This document shows positions 27,344 through 36,184 of a stretch of DNA of 64,000 bases, in pieces (position 1 is the first letter of the stretch; the number at the start of each line of letters is the position of its first letter). The stretch is taken from the NCBI RefSeq assembly GCF_041624475.1, contig NZ_JBFJUX010000007.1, forward strand, positions 1-64,000, given 5' to 3'. The position numbers and the translations under genes are program-made. The DNA comes from Litorivivens sp041624475 (lineage in GTDB: Bacteria; Pseudomonadota; Gammaproteobacteria; Pseudomonadales; Spongiibacteraceae). Under the pieces are notes generated by a model. That model was not told the origin of the DNA. It saw only the letters and a program-made list of their open reading frames with translations, and searched no databases.

Positions 27344-27734
27344 AGTTGCGTCTACCTAGCTTAGTATAGCTGCATCAGCGTGAGGGCCCGAGGTCGTTTG
27401 CTCTGTTTATGGCAACCACGGCACATATGCTGCTGCTTGGAACCAACCGCATAGACTGGCGGTCAATAGTTTGTCGGTCGCCAGAGTTTCAATCATTTTT
27501 CCTTTTAAATCAAGGTGATTGCTGCGCCAGTTAAAGTTGGGAGCATTGACCCACACGGCGCCTTGCGCGACGCTGGGCTCGCTTGCTTGCACAAAGCAGG
27601 CCGGGCAGCTGCGAGCGGAACCTCTGATGGGGCTAAAAGGCAGTTGTGTCAGTGCTTTGCATGGGTAAAGTGCTTGGCATCCGGGCCCATGGCTCAGTAT
27701 GATGCCACGCATAACGCGATAAAAGGATCTGCTT
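27344..27734. other. Divergent intergenic region upstream of pilB
   Basis: 391 bases without a convincing gene. This is where pilA and sometimes tRNA genes sit in relatives, but no prepilin (no G-FTLIE-type leader) and no tRNA fold was found on either strand. On the minus strand a TATACT (27362-27367) could be the pilB -10 element. Confidence 0.5.
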
Positions 27735-28589
27735 GTGAACGGAAAAATCATTCTTGCCATTCTGGTAGCAATTTCAGGGGCTGTCGGTTACGTCTTCTAT
27801 ACGTCGTCGCAGTCGGAGTGGAATGAGGTCAGCGAGCCCGAGCCTGTCGTCGAGCCGGTGGCGCCCAAAGCTGAACCCGAGCCGGAGCCGCCCAAGTCGG
27901 AACCCAAGCCCGAGCCGGTAGAGAAGCCCGAGCCGGTTGCTGAGGAGCCTGAACCGGTGGAAGTGGCTGAAGAGGAGCCCGTTGCGCCCGAACCCGACCT
28001 GGTGCAGGCGCCCGACTCGCTGGCAGGCAGCGATGCCACGGTAAAGCAGGCAGTCACGGACCTGGCGCAAAAAATGGTTCGCTGGTTGACGCCGGCGGAA
28101 CAGATTCGCAAGTGGGTGCTGACGGTTGACCTGTTGGCCAGTGACAAGATTCCCTACAAGCATACGCCGGTCAAATACGAGAAGGACCCCTTTCTGGTAC
28201 TGCCTACCGGCGACAAGACCTATGTGGCAGACAGCGGCAACTATTCACGCTGGAATGAGATTGTTGCGGTAGTTTCTGAAATTCCGGTACAGGACGCAGC
28301 CCGCTATTATCGCGAGTGGTCTCCGCTGCTGGAAAAAGCCTACGACGAGCTGGGCAAGCAGGGCAGTTTCCACGAGCGATTTATGGTGGCTCTGGCCAAG
28401 ATGCGCGCAGTGAGCGAACCGCCAGTGGGCGCTACCTTGGTGCGACCTCATATTTTTTATCAGTATGCAGACCCTGAACTGGAGGCGGCGTCTCCCTTGA
28501 CCAAATGGATGTGGCGTCTAGGCCCGGACAATATGCTGGAGCTGCAGGACTTTGCCCGCAATCTGAGTGCTGAACTCAAATATCGATGA
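27735..28589 (+). CDS. DUF3014-type membrane-anchored protein
   Basis: Function unknown. 284 aa from a GTG start with AAAAGGA upstream. Residues about 4-24 form a single membrane anchor. Residues about 30-95 are a proline/glutamate-rich linker built of EPEP and PEPV repeats, suited to spanning the periplasm. The globular domain from about 100 (MVRWLTPAEQIRKWVLTVD, then KHTPVKYEKDPFLV) matches what I know as DUF3014. Divergent from pilB. Confidence 0.8.
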   Translation: MNGKIILAILVAISGAVGYVFYTSSQSEWNEVSEPEPVVEPVAPKAEPEPEPPKSEPKPEPVEKPEPVAEEPEPVEVAEEEPVAPEPDLVQAPDSLAGSDATVKQAVTDLAQKMVRWLTPAEQIRKWVLTVDLLASDKIPYKHTPVKYEKDPFLVLPTGDKTYVADSGNYSRWNEIVAVVSEIPVQDAARYYREWSPLLEKAYDELGKQGSFHERFMVALAKMRAVSEPPVGATLVRPHIFYQYADPELEAASPLTKWMWRLGPDNMLELQDFARNLSAELKYR

Positions 28590-28598
28590 GGGTAGAAT

Positions 28599-28625
28599 AG
28601 CGCGGGGGCTTAAAATGCCCGCGCT
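28599..28625 (+). promoter_or_regulatory. 8-bp hairpin in the carbonic anhydrase leader
   Basis: AGCGCGGG (28599-28606) pairs with CCCGCGCT (28618-28625) over an 11-base loop. No T-run follows. It may end the upstream transcript or lie in the leader of the next gene. Confidence 0.35.
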
Positions 28626-28670
28626 CACACTGACAAACAAACTCTCATTGCGAAGTAAAGAGAACGATTC

Positions 28671-29312
28671 ATGGATACCTCTCGAACCCTTCTGGAAAAC
28701 AACAAAAACTGGGCTGCAGCCATCAAGGCTGAAGACCCAACCTTCTTTGAACAGCTTTCTGCCCAGCAGTCTCCTGAATACCTGTGGATTGGTTGCTCCG
28801 ACAGCCGCGTTCCGGCGAACCAGATTGTCGGCAAAATGCCGGGCGAAGTGTTTGTGCACCGCAATATTGCCAATGTGGTGATTCATACCGACCTGAATTG
28901 CCAGTCGGTCATTCAATACGCGGTTGAAGTGCTGAAGGTGAAGCACGTGATTGTGTGCGGTCACTACGGCTGTGGCGGCGTCATGGCGGCCATGGGCAGC
29001 TCACAGTTCGGCTTGATCGACAACTGGCTGCGCAATATCAAAGATGTGTATCGCCGCCATGAGCAGGAACTGCTCGCCGTTGAGGATGAGGCAGAGCGTG
29101 TTAACAAGCTGTGCGAGTACAATGTGCTTGCCCAGCTTGAAAACGTCTGTCACACAACGACCATCCAGAACGCCTGGGCCCGCGGTCAGGAGTTGTATGT
29201 GCACGGCTGGATTTACAGTATCAAGGATGGTCTGATTCGCGATCTGCGTTCAACCGTTTCCGGCCCCGGTCAGCTGTCTGATGTGTATCAGGTAGAGTGC
29301 CAAAACGGCTAG
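28671..29312 (+). CDS. can: Beta-class carbonic anhydrase
   Basis: Interconverts carbon dioxide and bicarbonate in the cytoplasm. 213 aa. Zinc ligands are in WIGCSDSRVPANQI (Cys, with the Asp-Arg dyad) and VCGHYGCGGV (His and Cys). The NWLRNIKDVYRRH block resembles the enterobacterial-type Can enzymes. It stands as a single gene with a downstream gap of 91 bases containing a strong hairpin. Confidence 0.96.
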   Translation: MDTSRTLLENNKNWAAAIKAEDPTFFEQLSAQQSPEYLWIGCSDSRVPANQIVGKMPGEVFVHRNIANVVIHTDLNCQSVIQYAVEVLKVKHVIVCGHYGCGGVMAAMGSSQFGLIDNWLRNIKDVYRRHEQELLAVEDEAERVNKLCEYNVLAQLENVCHTTTIQNAWARGQELYVHGWIYSIKDGLIRDLRSTVSGPGQLSDVYQVECQNG

Positions 29313-29367
29313 GCCCTGCCGCTTGACCCCGTCACCCGTATGGGTGGCGAGCTCCCCCCGATGACCC

Positions 29368-29406
29368 CATTACAATCAGCCTTTTGCAAAGAGGCTGGTT
29401 GTAATG
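29368..29406 (+). promoter_or_regulatory. 18-bp hairpin covering the epimerase ribosome binding site and start codon
   Basis: Left arm 29368-29385 (CATTACAATCAGCCTTTT) and right arm 29389-29406 (AAGAGGCTGGTTGTAATG) pair over all 18 positions, with two G-U pairs in RNA, around a 3-base loop. The right arm contains GAGG (29391-29394) and the ATG (29404-29406) of the next gene. It could block translation, end the can transcript, or be a protein binding site on DNA. Confidence 0.75.
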
Positions 29407-30330
29407 GCTGTTACCCCCGTTGATCTTACCAACAAGAAAATCCTGATAACCGGCCCGACTGGCCAGGTTGCGCGGCCGGTTGTTGAGGCTTTGGCAAAAC
29501 AGGCTCAGGTGACCGCGCTGGCGCGCTTCAGTGACGAGGCGCAGAGAGCCGAGCTGGAAGCGCTGGGTGTTGCCACGGTCAAAGCCGATCTGGCAGACCG
29601 AAATTCCCTTGCAGACTGTCCGAAGGATTTCGACTACGTGCTCAATTTTGCCGTGGTTAAAAGCGGTGATTTTGACTACGACCTGAAGGCGAACGCGGAA
29701 GGAGTCGGCAATCTGATGAGCCATTGCGCCGGGGTGAAAGCCTTTCTGCATTTCTCCTCTACCGCAGTTTATGAGTATGCCGGTCATGAGCCGCGCAAGG
29801 AATCAGATCCGCTGGGTGACAATCACCGGGTGATGTTTCCTACCTACAGTATCTGCAAGATTGCGGCAGAGACGGTCTGCCGTTTCGTGGCGCATCAACA
29901 GGGTATCCCCACGACCATTGCGCGTCTGAGCGTACCTTATGGTGACAACGGTGGGTGGCCATTTTTCCATTTGCTGATGATGAAAGAGGGGATGCCCATC
30001 GATGTGCATCCGGAGCAGCCCAATACCTATAATCTGCTCCATGCGCAGGACTATATCGCCAAGATTCCCTACCTGCTCGCGGCTGCCACGCCTGAGGTGA
30101 CAACCACCAATTTCGGCGGTTCACAGGCGGTCAGCATTGAAGAGTGGTGTGCCTACCTGTCTGAGCTCAGTGGTTTTGAGCCGGTATTCAACCCCAATCC
30201 GAAGGCCTTTGGCGCCTTGCAGATAGATACCACGCGGATGCACGAGCTGATCGGCGAAACCTCAGTTGATTGGCGAGAGGGTGTTCGTTCGATGATTCAG
30301 GCGCTGGCACCAGACCTGATTAAATCCTGA
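29404..30330 (+). CDS. NAD-dependent epimerase/dehydratase (extended SDR)
   Basis: Substrate unknown. 308 aa. The N-terminal Rossmann loop reads ITGPTGQVARPV, a slightly altered TGxxGxxG with Ala in the last position. The catalytic YSICK (Y-x3-K) follows a FSSTAVYEY serine region. The C-terminal half has the proline-rich and YNLLHAQDYIAKIPYLL pattern of sugar-nucleotide epimerases. The start codon lies in an 18-bp hairpin, so expression may be controlled at translation. Confidence 0.85.
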   Translation: MAVTPVDLTNKKILITGPTGQVARPVVEALAKQAQVTALARFSDEAQRAELEALGVATVKADLADRNSLADCPKDFDYVLNFAVVKSGDFDYDLKANAEGVGNLMSHCAGVKAFLHFSSTAVYEYAGHEPRKESDPLGDNHRVMFPTYSICKIAAETVCRFVAHQQGIPTTIARLSVPYGDNGGWPFFHLLMMKEGMPIDVHPEQPNTYNLLHAQDYIAKIPYLLAAATPEVTTTNFGGSQAVSIEEWCAYLSELSGFEPVFNPNPKAFGALQIDTTRMHELIGETSVDWREGVRSMIQALAPDLIKS

Positions 30331-30346
30331 CGGGGGAAGGGAATAA

Positions 30347-30367
30347 GGCGCGCCGCAGGGGCGCGCC
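30347..30367. terminator. Hairpin between convergent genes
   Basis: Perfect 8-bp stem GGCGCGCC / GGCGCGCC (30347-30354 and 30360-30367) with loop GCAGG, between the convergent epimerase and algP-like genes. No T-run on either side, so it is at best a weak or factor-dependent terminator. Confidence 0.45.
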
Positions 30368-30378
30368 CGACGGGCTGA

Positions 30379-30963
30379 TCAGGCTTTTGCTTTGGCGGCA
30401 GCCTTTTTCTTGGCGGGAGCCTTCTTCTTAGCAGGTGATTTCTTGGCAGCGGCTTTTTTCGCGGGGGCTTTCTTCTTGGCTGGAGCCTTTTTGGCAGTAG
30501 CCTTTTTCTTGGTCGGTGCTTTCTTGGCTGCAGCCTTTTTCTTGGCAGGGGCTTTCTTCTTCCCTGAGGCTGTTTTCCTGCGAGCAGCCAAGCGAGCTTT
30601 GCCGACCGCGATCGCTCGGTTGTACTCGGTTTTCACCGCGTCGAAATCTTCTTTGGTCAGTGACAGCACCGCGCGAGCGTCCTGCTCCAGATCCTTGGCT
30701 TTGTCGAGAGCGTCCTTGGCTTTGTTGATCTGCTGCTCCAAGCGGGAGTTGAACTCCTTCTTCGCTTTTGCCTGCAGTTCCTTAAGCCGTTTTTGCTCGT
30801 CGGAAATACGCTTGCGCGCCTTTTCAACTTGGGATTTAGCCTGATTTACCGCTTTTTCAGCGTCTTTGACCAGGTTGTTGCGCGCTGTTTCCAGCTTGCT
30901 TTCCAGGGCTTCTATTTCTTTTCTGATTGCAGCTATTGGGTCTGAGGATTTTCGAGTGGCCAT
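30379..30963 (-). CDS. AlgP-like, histone H1-like lysine/alanine-rich protein
   Basis: 194 aa. Residues about 1-125 are charged and helical, with long heptad-like coiled coil (AVNQAKSQVEKARKRI and similar). Residues about 130-194 are degenerate tandem KKAPAKKKAAAKK units, like the tail of Pseudomonas AlgP and of histone H1. Such tails bind DNA or other polyanions; the cellular role here is not shown. The repeat region may vary in length between strains. Confidence 0.8.
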   Translation of the reverse strand: MATRKSSDPIAAIRKEIEALESKLETARNNLVKDAEKAVNQAKSQVEKARKRISDEQKRLKELQAKAKKEFNSRLEQQINKAKDALDKAKDLEQDARAVLSLTKEDFDAVKTEYNRAIAVGKARLAARRKTASGKKKAPAKKKAAAKKAPTKKKATAKKAPAKKKAPAKKAAAKKSPAKKKAPAKKKAAAKAKA

Positions 30964-31100
30964 CCGAAGCTTCCTTATTTGCGTTAAGTGACAGCGTTGC
31001 GGTGAATCATCGGATCACAAAGTGATCACTGCTGATTAGCCATACAATAGCAGAAACACAGAATTTGAACAGGATTTGATCAATCGGAAATGGGTAAAAA

Positions 31101-31134
31101 TAAAAAAGCCCCGGTGCGTCAGCAGCGGGGCTTT
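31101..31134 (-). terminator. Rho-independent terminator of the pnt operon
   Basis: On the minus strand the stem AAAGCCCCG / CGGGGCTTT (31105-31113 and 31126-31134) is followed by a T-rich run, TTTTTTATTTTTA in the minus-strand reading. It lies just downstream of the pntB stop at 31155. Confidence 0.85.
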
Positions 31135-31154
31135 GTGTTGAGCTGGGTTCTGGT

Positions 31155-32558
31155 CTAACCGTTTTCCAGTGCAGTGGTAATATCCACTACCGCTTTTTTA
31201 CCGTCACCGAATACCATCAGTGTGTTATCCAGAGCAAACAGCGGGTTGGGCAGACCGGCAAAACCGGCACTCAGGCTGCGCTTGATAACGACGACGGTGC
31301 GGGCTTTGTCCACGTTCAGAATCGGCATGCCGTAGATAGGGCTGCCTTTATCTTCGCGCGCCATCGGGTTGGTTACATCATTTGCACCCAGAACGATCGC
31401 TACATCGCAGTCATCAAACTGCGGGTTGATGCGCTCCATCTCGACCAGTTTCTCGTAAGGTACTTCGGCTTCTGCCAGCAGTACGTTCATGTGGCCAGGC
31501 ATACGGCCCGCAACCGGGTGAATCGCATAAAGCACCTCACCACCGTTGCGCTCGATAGCGTCAGCCAATTCACGCACGGCGTGTTGGGCTTGCGACAGGG
31601 CCATACCAAAACCGGGCACGATGATAACTTTCTGGGCAGTTTCCAGCAGCATACCCACTTCATCGGGGCTGGCGCTGGTGATCTTGCCTTCGTAGATTTC
31701 ATCGCCGGCACCTTCGCCGCCGGTATCGGCTCCCATGCGACCAAACAGTACGTTGGGCAGCGAGCGGTTCATCGCCACACACATGATGTTGGTCAGGATC
31801 AGGCCTGAGGCGCCAACCAGCGAACCGGATACGATCAGTACCGTGTTGCCCATAACAAAACCGGCAAACGCAGCAGCAATACCGGAGTAGCTGTTCAGCA
31901 GGGCGATAACCACGGGCATGTCGGCGCCGCCAATCGGCAGTACCAGCGTCAGACCGAGGATCGCGGCCAGGCCAATGGCCAGCCAGAAGTACATGGCATT
32001 GCTCGGATCGATGGCCAGCATCACAGAGCTTGCCAGGGCGCCGATCAGCAGCAGACCGTTAAAGCCAGTCATGCCGGGGAAGCCGATGGGCTGGCCGGGC
32101 ATGATTTCCTGCAGCTTGGCGAAGGCGATCAGTGAACCGGTGACGGTCAGTGAGCCGATGATGACAGTCAGGGCGATGGTGATCAGCGTGATGGTACCCA
32201 GAGCGCCTGCGGCAAATCCAGCGCCGCCGACAGTCTGCAGGTAGCTGGCTGCGGCCAGACCGAGTGAGGCGCCGCCGCCAAAGCCGTTCAGTACAGCAAC
32301 AAGCTGGGGCATCGCAGTCATCTGAACTTTCTTGGCCAGCACGGCACCGATGCCGCCGCCCAGCAAGGCGCCTGCGATGATCAGATCGAAGCTGACAATG
32401 CTGTTATCCAGCAGCGTAACCGCGACCGCCACAAACATACCGGTGGCCGACAGCATATTGCCGCGCACTGCAGTTTTCGGGCGGGTCAGCCCTTTAATAC
32501 CCAGAATAAACAGGATCGCTGCTGCCAGGTAGGCGAGGTTCATCCCTATATCCAGCAT
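31155..32558 (-). CDS. pntB: NAD(P) transhydrogenase subunit beta
   Basis: The membrane and NADP(H)-binding subunit of the proton-translocating transhydrogenase, which makes NADPH from NADH at the expense of the proton gradient. 467 aa: about nine membrane segments in the first 270 residues, then the NADP domain with VPGFGMALSQAQ and the conserved VLGANDVTNPMAR. It is the last gene of a three-gene operon. Confidence 0.97.
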   Translation of the reverse strand: MLDIGMNLAYLAAAILFILGIKGLTRPKTAVRGNMLSATGMFVAVAVTLLDNSIVSFDLIIAGALLGGGIGAVLAKKVQMTAMPQLVAVLNGFGGGASLGLAAASYLQTVGGAGFAAGALGTITLITIALTVIIGSLTVTGSLIAFAKLQEIMPGQPIGFPGMTGFNGLLLIGALASSVMLAIDPSNAMYFWLAIGLAAILGLTLVLPIGGADMPVVIALLNSYSGIAAAFAGFVMGNTVLIVSGSLVGASGLILTNIMCVAMNRSLPNVLFGRMGADTGGEGAGDEIYEGKITSASPDEVGMLLETAQKVIIVPGFGMALSQAQHAVRELADAIERNGGEVLYAIHPVAGRMPGHMNVLLAEAEVPYEKLVEMERINPQFDDCDVAIVLGANDVTNPMAREDKGSPIYGMPILNVDKARTVVVIKRSLSAGFAGLPNPLFALDNTLMVFGDGKKAVVDITTALENG

Positions 32559-32561
32559 GGT

Positions 32562-32846
32562 TTAATCCTTCCTCTTGAACATGGCGAGCATTCGGTTGGT
32601 GACCATATAGCCGCCAACCACGTTGATGGATGCGAGTACCACCGCGACAAAGCCGAGCCAGCGGGCGATTTCACCGCCATCGGCATTACCGGCCGCCAGA
32701 ATGGCGCCGACCAGGGCGATACCTGAAATGGCGTTGGTGCCCGACATCAGCGGGGTGTGCAGTGTGGGTGGAACCTTGGTGATCAGCTCCACGCCGAGCA
32801 TGAGGGCGAGCACAAACAGGCTCACCTGCATAATCAGAATTTCCAT
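32562..32846 (-). CDS. pntAB: NAD(P) transhydrogenase subunit alpha part 2
   Basis: The membrane part of the alpha subunit. 94 aa with three membrane helices and the conserved PTLHTPLMSGTNAISG motif. Separate coding of alpha parts 1 and 2 is the three-gene arrangement also found in alphaproteobacteria and some gammaproteobacteria. Two to three bases separate it from its neighbours. Confidence 0.95.
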   Translation of the reverse strand: MEILIMQVSLFVLALMLGVELITKVPPTLHTPLMSGTNAISGIALVGAILAAGNADGGEIARWLGFVAVVLASINVVGGYMVTNRMLAMFKRKD

Positions 32847-32848
32847 GC

Positions 32849-34057
32849 TTACTCTCCTGTTTTCTCTTCGGCTTCTTCTTGGGGAGTGCCCAGCTGCATG
32901 GCCGGAAGCCCGAGAATGTTGCGGATCATCGCGTGAGTGACCTCGCCGTTGTGGGTAACCACGGTGCCGGCAACCACTTCGTCGTCAAAGTCGAACTCGA
33001 GTACGCCTTCGTCGTTCAGCAGCAGGTTCAGCAGGGTAGTGAGGTTGTTGCCGAACATCTGGCTAGCGTGGAAGGGGTGACGGGCCGGCAGGTTGAGCGG
33101 GCCGGAGATGATCACGCCATCGACGTTAATGGTTTCGCCCGCCTTGGTGGCGGCGCAGTTACCGCCGCGCTCGGCAGCGATATCGACAATCACGGTGCCG
33201 GGCTGCACGGATTTCAGCATCTCTTCCGTGATCAATACGGGCGAGCGGCGACCGGGAACGGCGGCAGTGGTGATAATGATGTCCTGCTCGGCCAGCACTT
33301 TGGCCAGCGCGGCTTGCTGCTGAGCCAGTTGCTCGGCAGTCTGCTCTTTGGCGTAACCGCCGGTGTCTTCTGACTCGTCGGTTTCCAGCTCCAGGTCAAC
33401 CGGCTTGGCGCCAACAGAGAGGATCTGGTCGCGGGCTGCCGGGCGAATATCGTAAGCCGATACTACAGCGCCCAGGCGCTTGGCGGTGGCACAGGCCTGC
33501 AGGCCGGCAACGCCGGCGCCGAGAACCAGTACCTTGGCGGCTTTCAGGGTGCCCGCTGCGGTCATCATCATCGGGAAGATGCGCGGCGCCAGTGAGGCAC
33601 CGTGCAGTACCGCGTGGTATCCGCCGATGGTCGCCATCGAAGACAGCACATCCATGCTCTGGGCGCGGCTGATTCGGGGTACCATCTCAAGACCGAGGGA
33701 AGTTACGCCGGTTTCAGCAATTTTGGCGGCGGTTTCAGATTCGCCGAGCGGATCCAGCATACCGGCGATGATCTGACCTTTGCGCAGACGCGCAAGGTGA
33801 GCATCGCGCACACTGGGGTCGGGGCTGACTGGCTGAATGCCGAGAACCACTTGCGAGCGCTCGAAAATCGCGTCGGTAGACTCAACGATTTCCGCGCCGG
33901 CGGCCTTGAAATCCTCGTCACTGATACCAGCGGCCAGTCCGGCTCCGGTCTCTACGAGGCAAGTCTGGCCTTTTTCAACCAGGGTTTTGATATTCGGGGG
34001 TGTGAGCGCTACACGGGTTTCTCCGGCGGCGTGCTCACGGCACAATCCAATTATCAC
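32849..34057 (-). CDS. pntAA: NAD(P) transhydrogenase subunit alpha part 1
   Basis: The NAD(H)-binding domain. 402 aa, related to alanine dehydrogenase: N-terminal LCREHAAGETRVALTP, the Rossmann loop VLGAGVAGLQACATAKRLGA, and the mobile-loop region AAVPGRRSPVLIT. The start is GTG with AAGGAG a few bases upstream. The last residues (AEEKTGE) are charged, with no membrane segment, as expected when part 2 is separate. Confidence 0.96.
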   Translation of the reverse strand: MIIGLCREHAAGETRVALTPPNIKTLVEKGQTCLVETGAGLAAGISDEDFKAAGAEIVESTDAIFERSQVVLGIQPVSPDPSVRDAHLARLRKGQIIAGMLDPLGESETAAKIAETGVTSLGLEMVPRISRAQSMDVLSSMATIGGYHAVLHGASLAPRIFPMMMTAAGTLKAAKVLVLGAGVAGLQACATAKRLGAVVSAYDIRPAARDQILSVGAKPVDLELETDESEDTGGYAKEQTAEQLAQQQAALAKVLAEQDIIITTAAVPGRRSPVLITEEMLKSVQPGTVIVDIAAERGGNCAATKAGETINVDGVIISGPLNLPARHPFHASQMFGNNLTTLLNLLLNDEGVLEFDFDDEVVAGTVVTHNGEVTHAMIRNILGLPAMQLGTPQEEAEEKTGE

Positions 34058-34362
34058 ACCAAGCTCCTTTATTTGCTGCTTGCGGGATGCCGCAGTAACG
34101 TTGGAAACAGGTTACCGCTGGCGTAGAGGGGGAGGGACTACTGCCCGAGATATATGCCGAAAACTCCCCCCCAGGAATCAGGCATAGCGCGCGCAGTATA
34201 CGTTCTTACATTTTATTCAGGCAATTAATGGTGGTTATAATACCCATCAATTCTTGTGATGGGTTTGCACCTGCCGAAAATGACGCCGTATTGTGCCTAA
34301 ATTCGTCGGCAGCGTCACATTTTTTTCTAGGCTAAACGAAGTAGGTAGATAGGAGGTATTTC
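34058..34362. other. Divergent intergenic region between pntAA and the DUF1244 gene
   Basis: 305 bases. It contains a TATAAT (34236-34241) reading to the right with a weak TTATTC 17 bases upstream, then an inverted repeat at 34243-34263. Nothing else gene-like was seen. Confidence 0.5.
34213..34263 (+). promoter_or_regulatory. Putative promoter with adjoining inverted repeat
   Basis: TATAAT at 34236-34241 is preceded by TTATTC at 34213-34218, spacing 17. CCCATCA (34243-34249) and TGATGGG (34257-34263) flank seven bases immediately after the -10. The repeat would lie at the transcript start and could be an operator or a 5' hairpin. Confidence 0.5.
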
Positions 34363-34647
34363 ATGTCAGACCGTGATACAGCGATTGAAGCGGCGGTTTT
34401 CAGGCGCCTGCTGGCGCATCTCGATGAGCGCAAAGACGTTCAAAACATAGATCTGATGAATCTGGCGGGCTTCTGCCGCAACTGTCTTTCCAAGTGGTAT
34501 GTGGCTGCTGCGGAAGAGGAGGGGCAGAGCATCGACTACGAGGCCGCTCGTGAGCGGGTATACGGTATGCCCTACAGTGAGTGGAAGACGAAATATCAGA
34601 AAGAGGCCTCTGCCGAGCAGCTGGCCAAGTTCAATCAGACCCAATAA
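34363..34647 (+). CDS. DUF1244 family protein
   Basis: Function unknown. 94 aa, nearly the whole length of the DUF1244 family: AVFRRLLAHLDERKDVQNID, then the conserved NLAGFCRNCLSKWY with its two cysteines, and the VYGMPYSEWKTKYQ segment. Good ribosome binding site (AGGAGG at 34351-34356). Cytoplasmic, no signal peptide. Confidence 0.9.
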   Translation: MSDRDTAIEAAVFRRLLAHLDERKDVQNIDLMNLAGFCRNCLSKWYVAAAEEEGQSIDYEAARERVYGMPYSEWKTKYQKEASAEQLAKFNQTQ

Positions 34648-34759
34648 CGTCGAAGTGCGGGCTGCGGCCTAGTTTTGGGAATTTTCCCACTCACGCCGCG
34701 ATATCCCCAAGTGCCATTGTCATACCCTGAAAGCTTTCACGTAAAAAAGAGGGTGTGAT

Positions 34760-35740
34760 ATGAAAACCGGGATAGCCAGTGTAGTTTCGATGCTGTTGCT
34801 GACTCTGCCTCTGGCGGGCTGCAACGGCGACGGGAGTGGCTCCCCCAGTGCGCCTGCCACGGGCGAAGCCAGCCTTGCCATAACCGATGCCCCGGCAGAT
34901 AACGTCAGTCGGGTGAGGGTCACCTTCGATCGTATCGAGCTCAAACCCAAAGAGGGTTCAAAAGTTAGCATTGAGCTCGATCCGGCGGTAACCATAGAGA
35001 ATCTGCTTGATCTGACGGGCAGCAATGCCGAACCTCTGCTGGGCGTTACTACCCTGCCGGCGGGTGATTACAATTATGTGCGTCTTTTTGTGCAAGGAGG
35101 CTCGCCTAATTCTGAGGTAGAGGAAGATACAGGCGGCGTTTTCGATTTGCTGGTTCCCGGTCAGCAGGCAGGGGCTGACAACCGGTTCCTGCAGCTGGTA
35201 TCCGGCTTTACCGTTCCCGCCGGTGGTCGGGCCGATTTCACGATCGACGTCGACCTGCGCAAGGCGCTCACCAAGCCCAGTGGCCAGAGCCATTACCTGC
35301 TGCGGCCGGCGCTGCGCATTGTGAACAATGTTGAGGTGGGCACGATTGCGGGGACCGTTGATCCAGCCCTGTTCAATGACGCGAGCTGCACCAATGACCT
35401 AGCTGCGGATGAGGGCGTGGCGATCTATCTCTATGAGCGCGATGCCGTGGGTTTTGGTGATGTCTATGTCAACAGTGCGGGAGAGTGCCAGCACTGCAAT
35501 GAGGGCTCCGAAACCGAGACGTCACCGCTGACCACCGCCAATGTTACTCAGGATACCCAGGCTGGGAACTACACCTATGAGATTGGATTTGTGGAGGCAG
35601 GTGAATACAGCATCGCGTTGACCTGTCAGTCACGCGACGATGACCCCGCGCTCGACGATAACATCAGCTTTCTGCAAAGCGCCGGGCTGACAGTCGTGGC
35701 GAAACAGACCACCGAAGTAAATTTTACCGCAGCGCCCTGA
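34760..35740 (+). CDS. DUF4382-type lipoprotein
   Basis: Exported, lipid-anchored protein of unknown function. 326 aa. Signal peptide with lipobox LAGC (Cys near residue 21), then a Gly/Ser-rich linker. Residues about 33-180 fit DUF4382: ASLAITDAPADNVSRVRVTF, TLPAGDYNYVRLFV. The C-terminal half (EVGTIAGTVDPALF onward) looks like a carboxypeptidase-regulatory-like beta domain with cysteines. Confidence 0.8.
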   Translation: MKTGIASVVSMLLLTLPLAGCNGDGSGSPSAPATGEASLAITDAPADNVSRVRVTFDRIELKPKEGSKVSIELDPAVTIENLLDLTGSNAEPLLGVTTLPAGDYNYVRLFVQGGSPNSEVEEDTGGVFDLLVPGQQAGADNRFLQLVSGFTVPAGGRADFTIDVDLRKALTKPSGQSHYLLRPALRIVNNVEVGTIAGTVDPALFNDASCTNDLAADEGVAIYLYERDAVGFGDVYVNSAGECQHCNEGSETETSPLTTANVTQDTQAGNYTYEIGFVEAGEYSIALTCQSRDDDPALDDNISFLQSAGLTVVAKQTTEVNFTAAP

Positions 35741-35750
35741 GGCTTTTTCG

Positions 35751-35779
35751 CGCGGTGCTAGCAGGCCGCTGGCACCGCG
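35751..35779. terminator. Hairpin between convergent genes
   Basis: CGCGGTGC (35751-35758) and GCACCGCG (35772-35779) form an 8-bp stem around 13 bases, between the convergent DUF4382 and the next minus-strand gene. Without a T-run on either side it is a weak candidate. Confidence 0.4.
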
Positions 35780-35788
35780 TTCAAGCGC

Positions 35789-36184
35789 CTAGATGGCCCC
35801 GTTGGGGATAAAACGGTTCGTGGTATTTTCGCGAATCCACAGCAGGTCTTCTTTCGTCAGGCGGTCACCGCGTTGTCTCAGCAGTTTGTTGGCCCAGATG
35901 GCCGGCGACTGGTCCCCGACTTCGCAGCCGGGTATCAGCATTTCTGCGCGAACAAAAAAACGCAACAGGGCCTTTAGCTGCTCGCTGTTGTAATGCTCCA
36001 GAGCAAGCAGCCACTTTTCCTTGGGTAACTGCAGTTGGCTGGCCAGGTTTGCTTGCTGATCCGGGTTCAATATCTGAGCCAGCTCTTCCAGTCTTCCTTC
36101 CATGCTGGTAGTCAAGCCTGCTTCCAGCAACGTCGTATCGATCTCTGCGTCAGGGTTGGTGGGCGTCCAGTTGCCAATACTCAT
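35789..36184 (-). CDS. Conserved hypothetical protein
   Basis: 131 aa from the ATG at 36184; a TTG six codons upstream would be the longest start. Composition is that of a soluble helical protein. The C-terminal blocks EHYNSEQLKALLRFFVRAEM, PAIWANKLLRQRG and NRFIPNGAI look like those of small conserved proteins in Pseudomonas-type genomes, but no function is known to me. Confidence 0.7.
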   Translation of the reverse strand: MSIGNWTPTNPDAEIDTTLLEAGLTTSMEGRLEELAQILNPDQQANLASQLQLPKEKWLLALEHYNSEQLKALLRFFVRAEMLIPGCEVGDQSPAIWANKLLRQRGDRLTKEDLLWIRENTTNRFIPNGAI

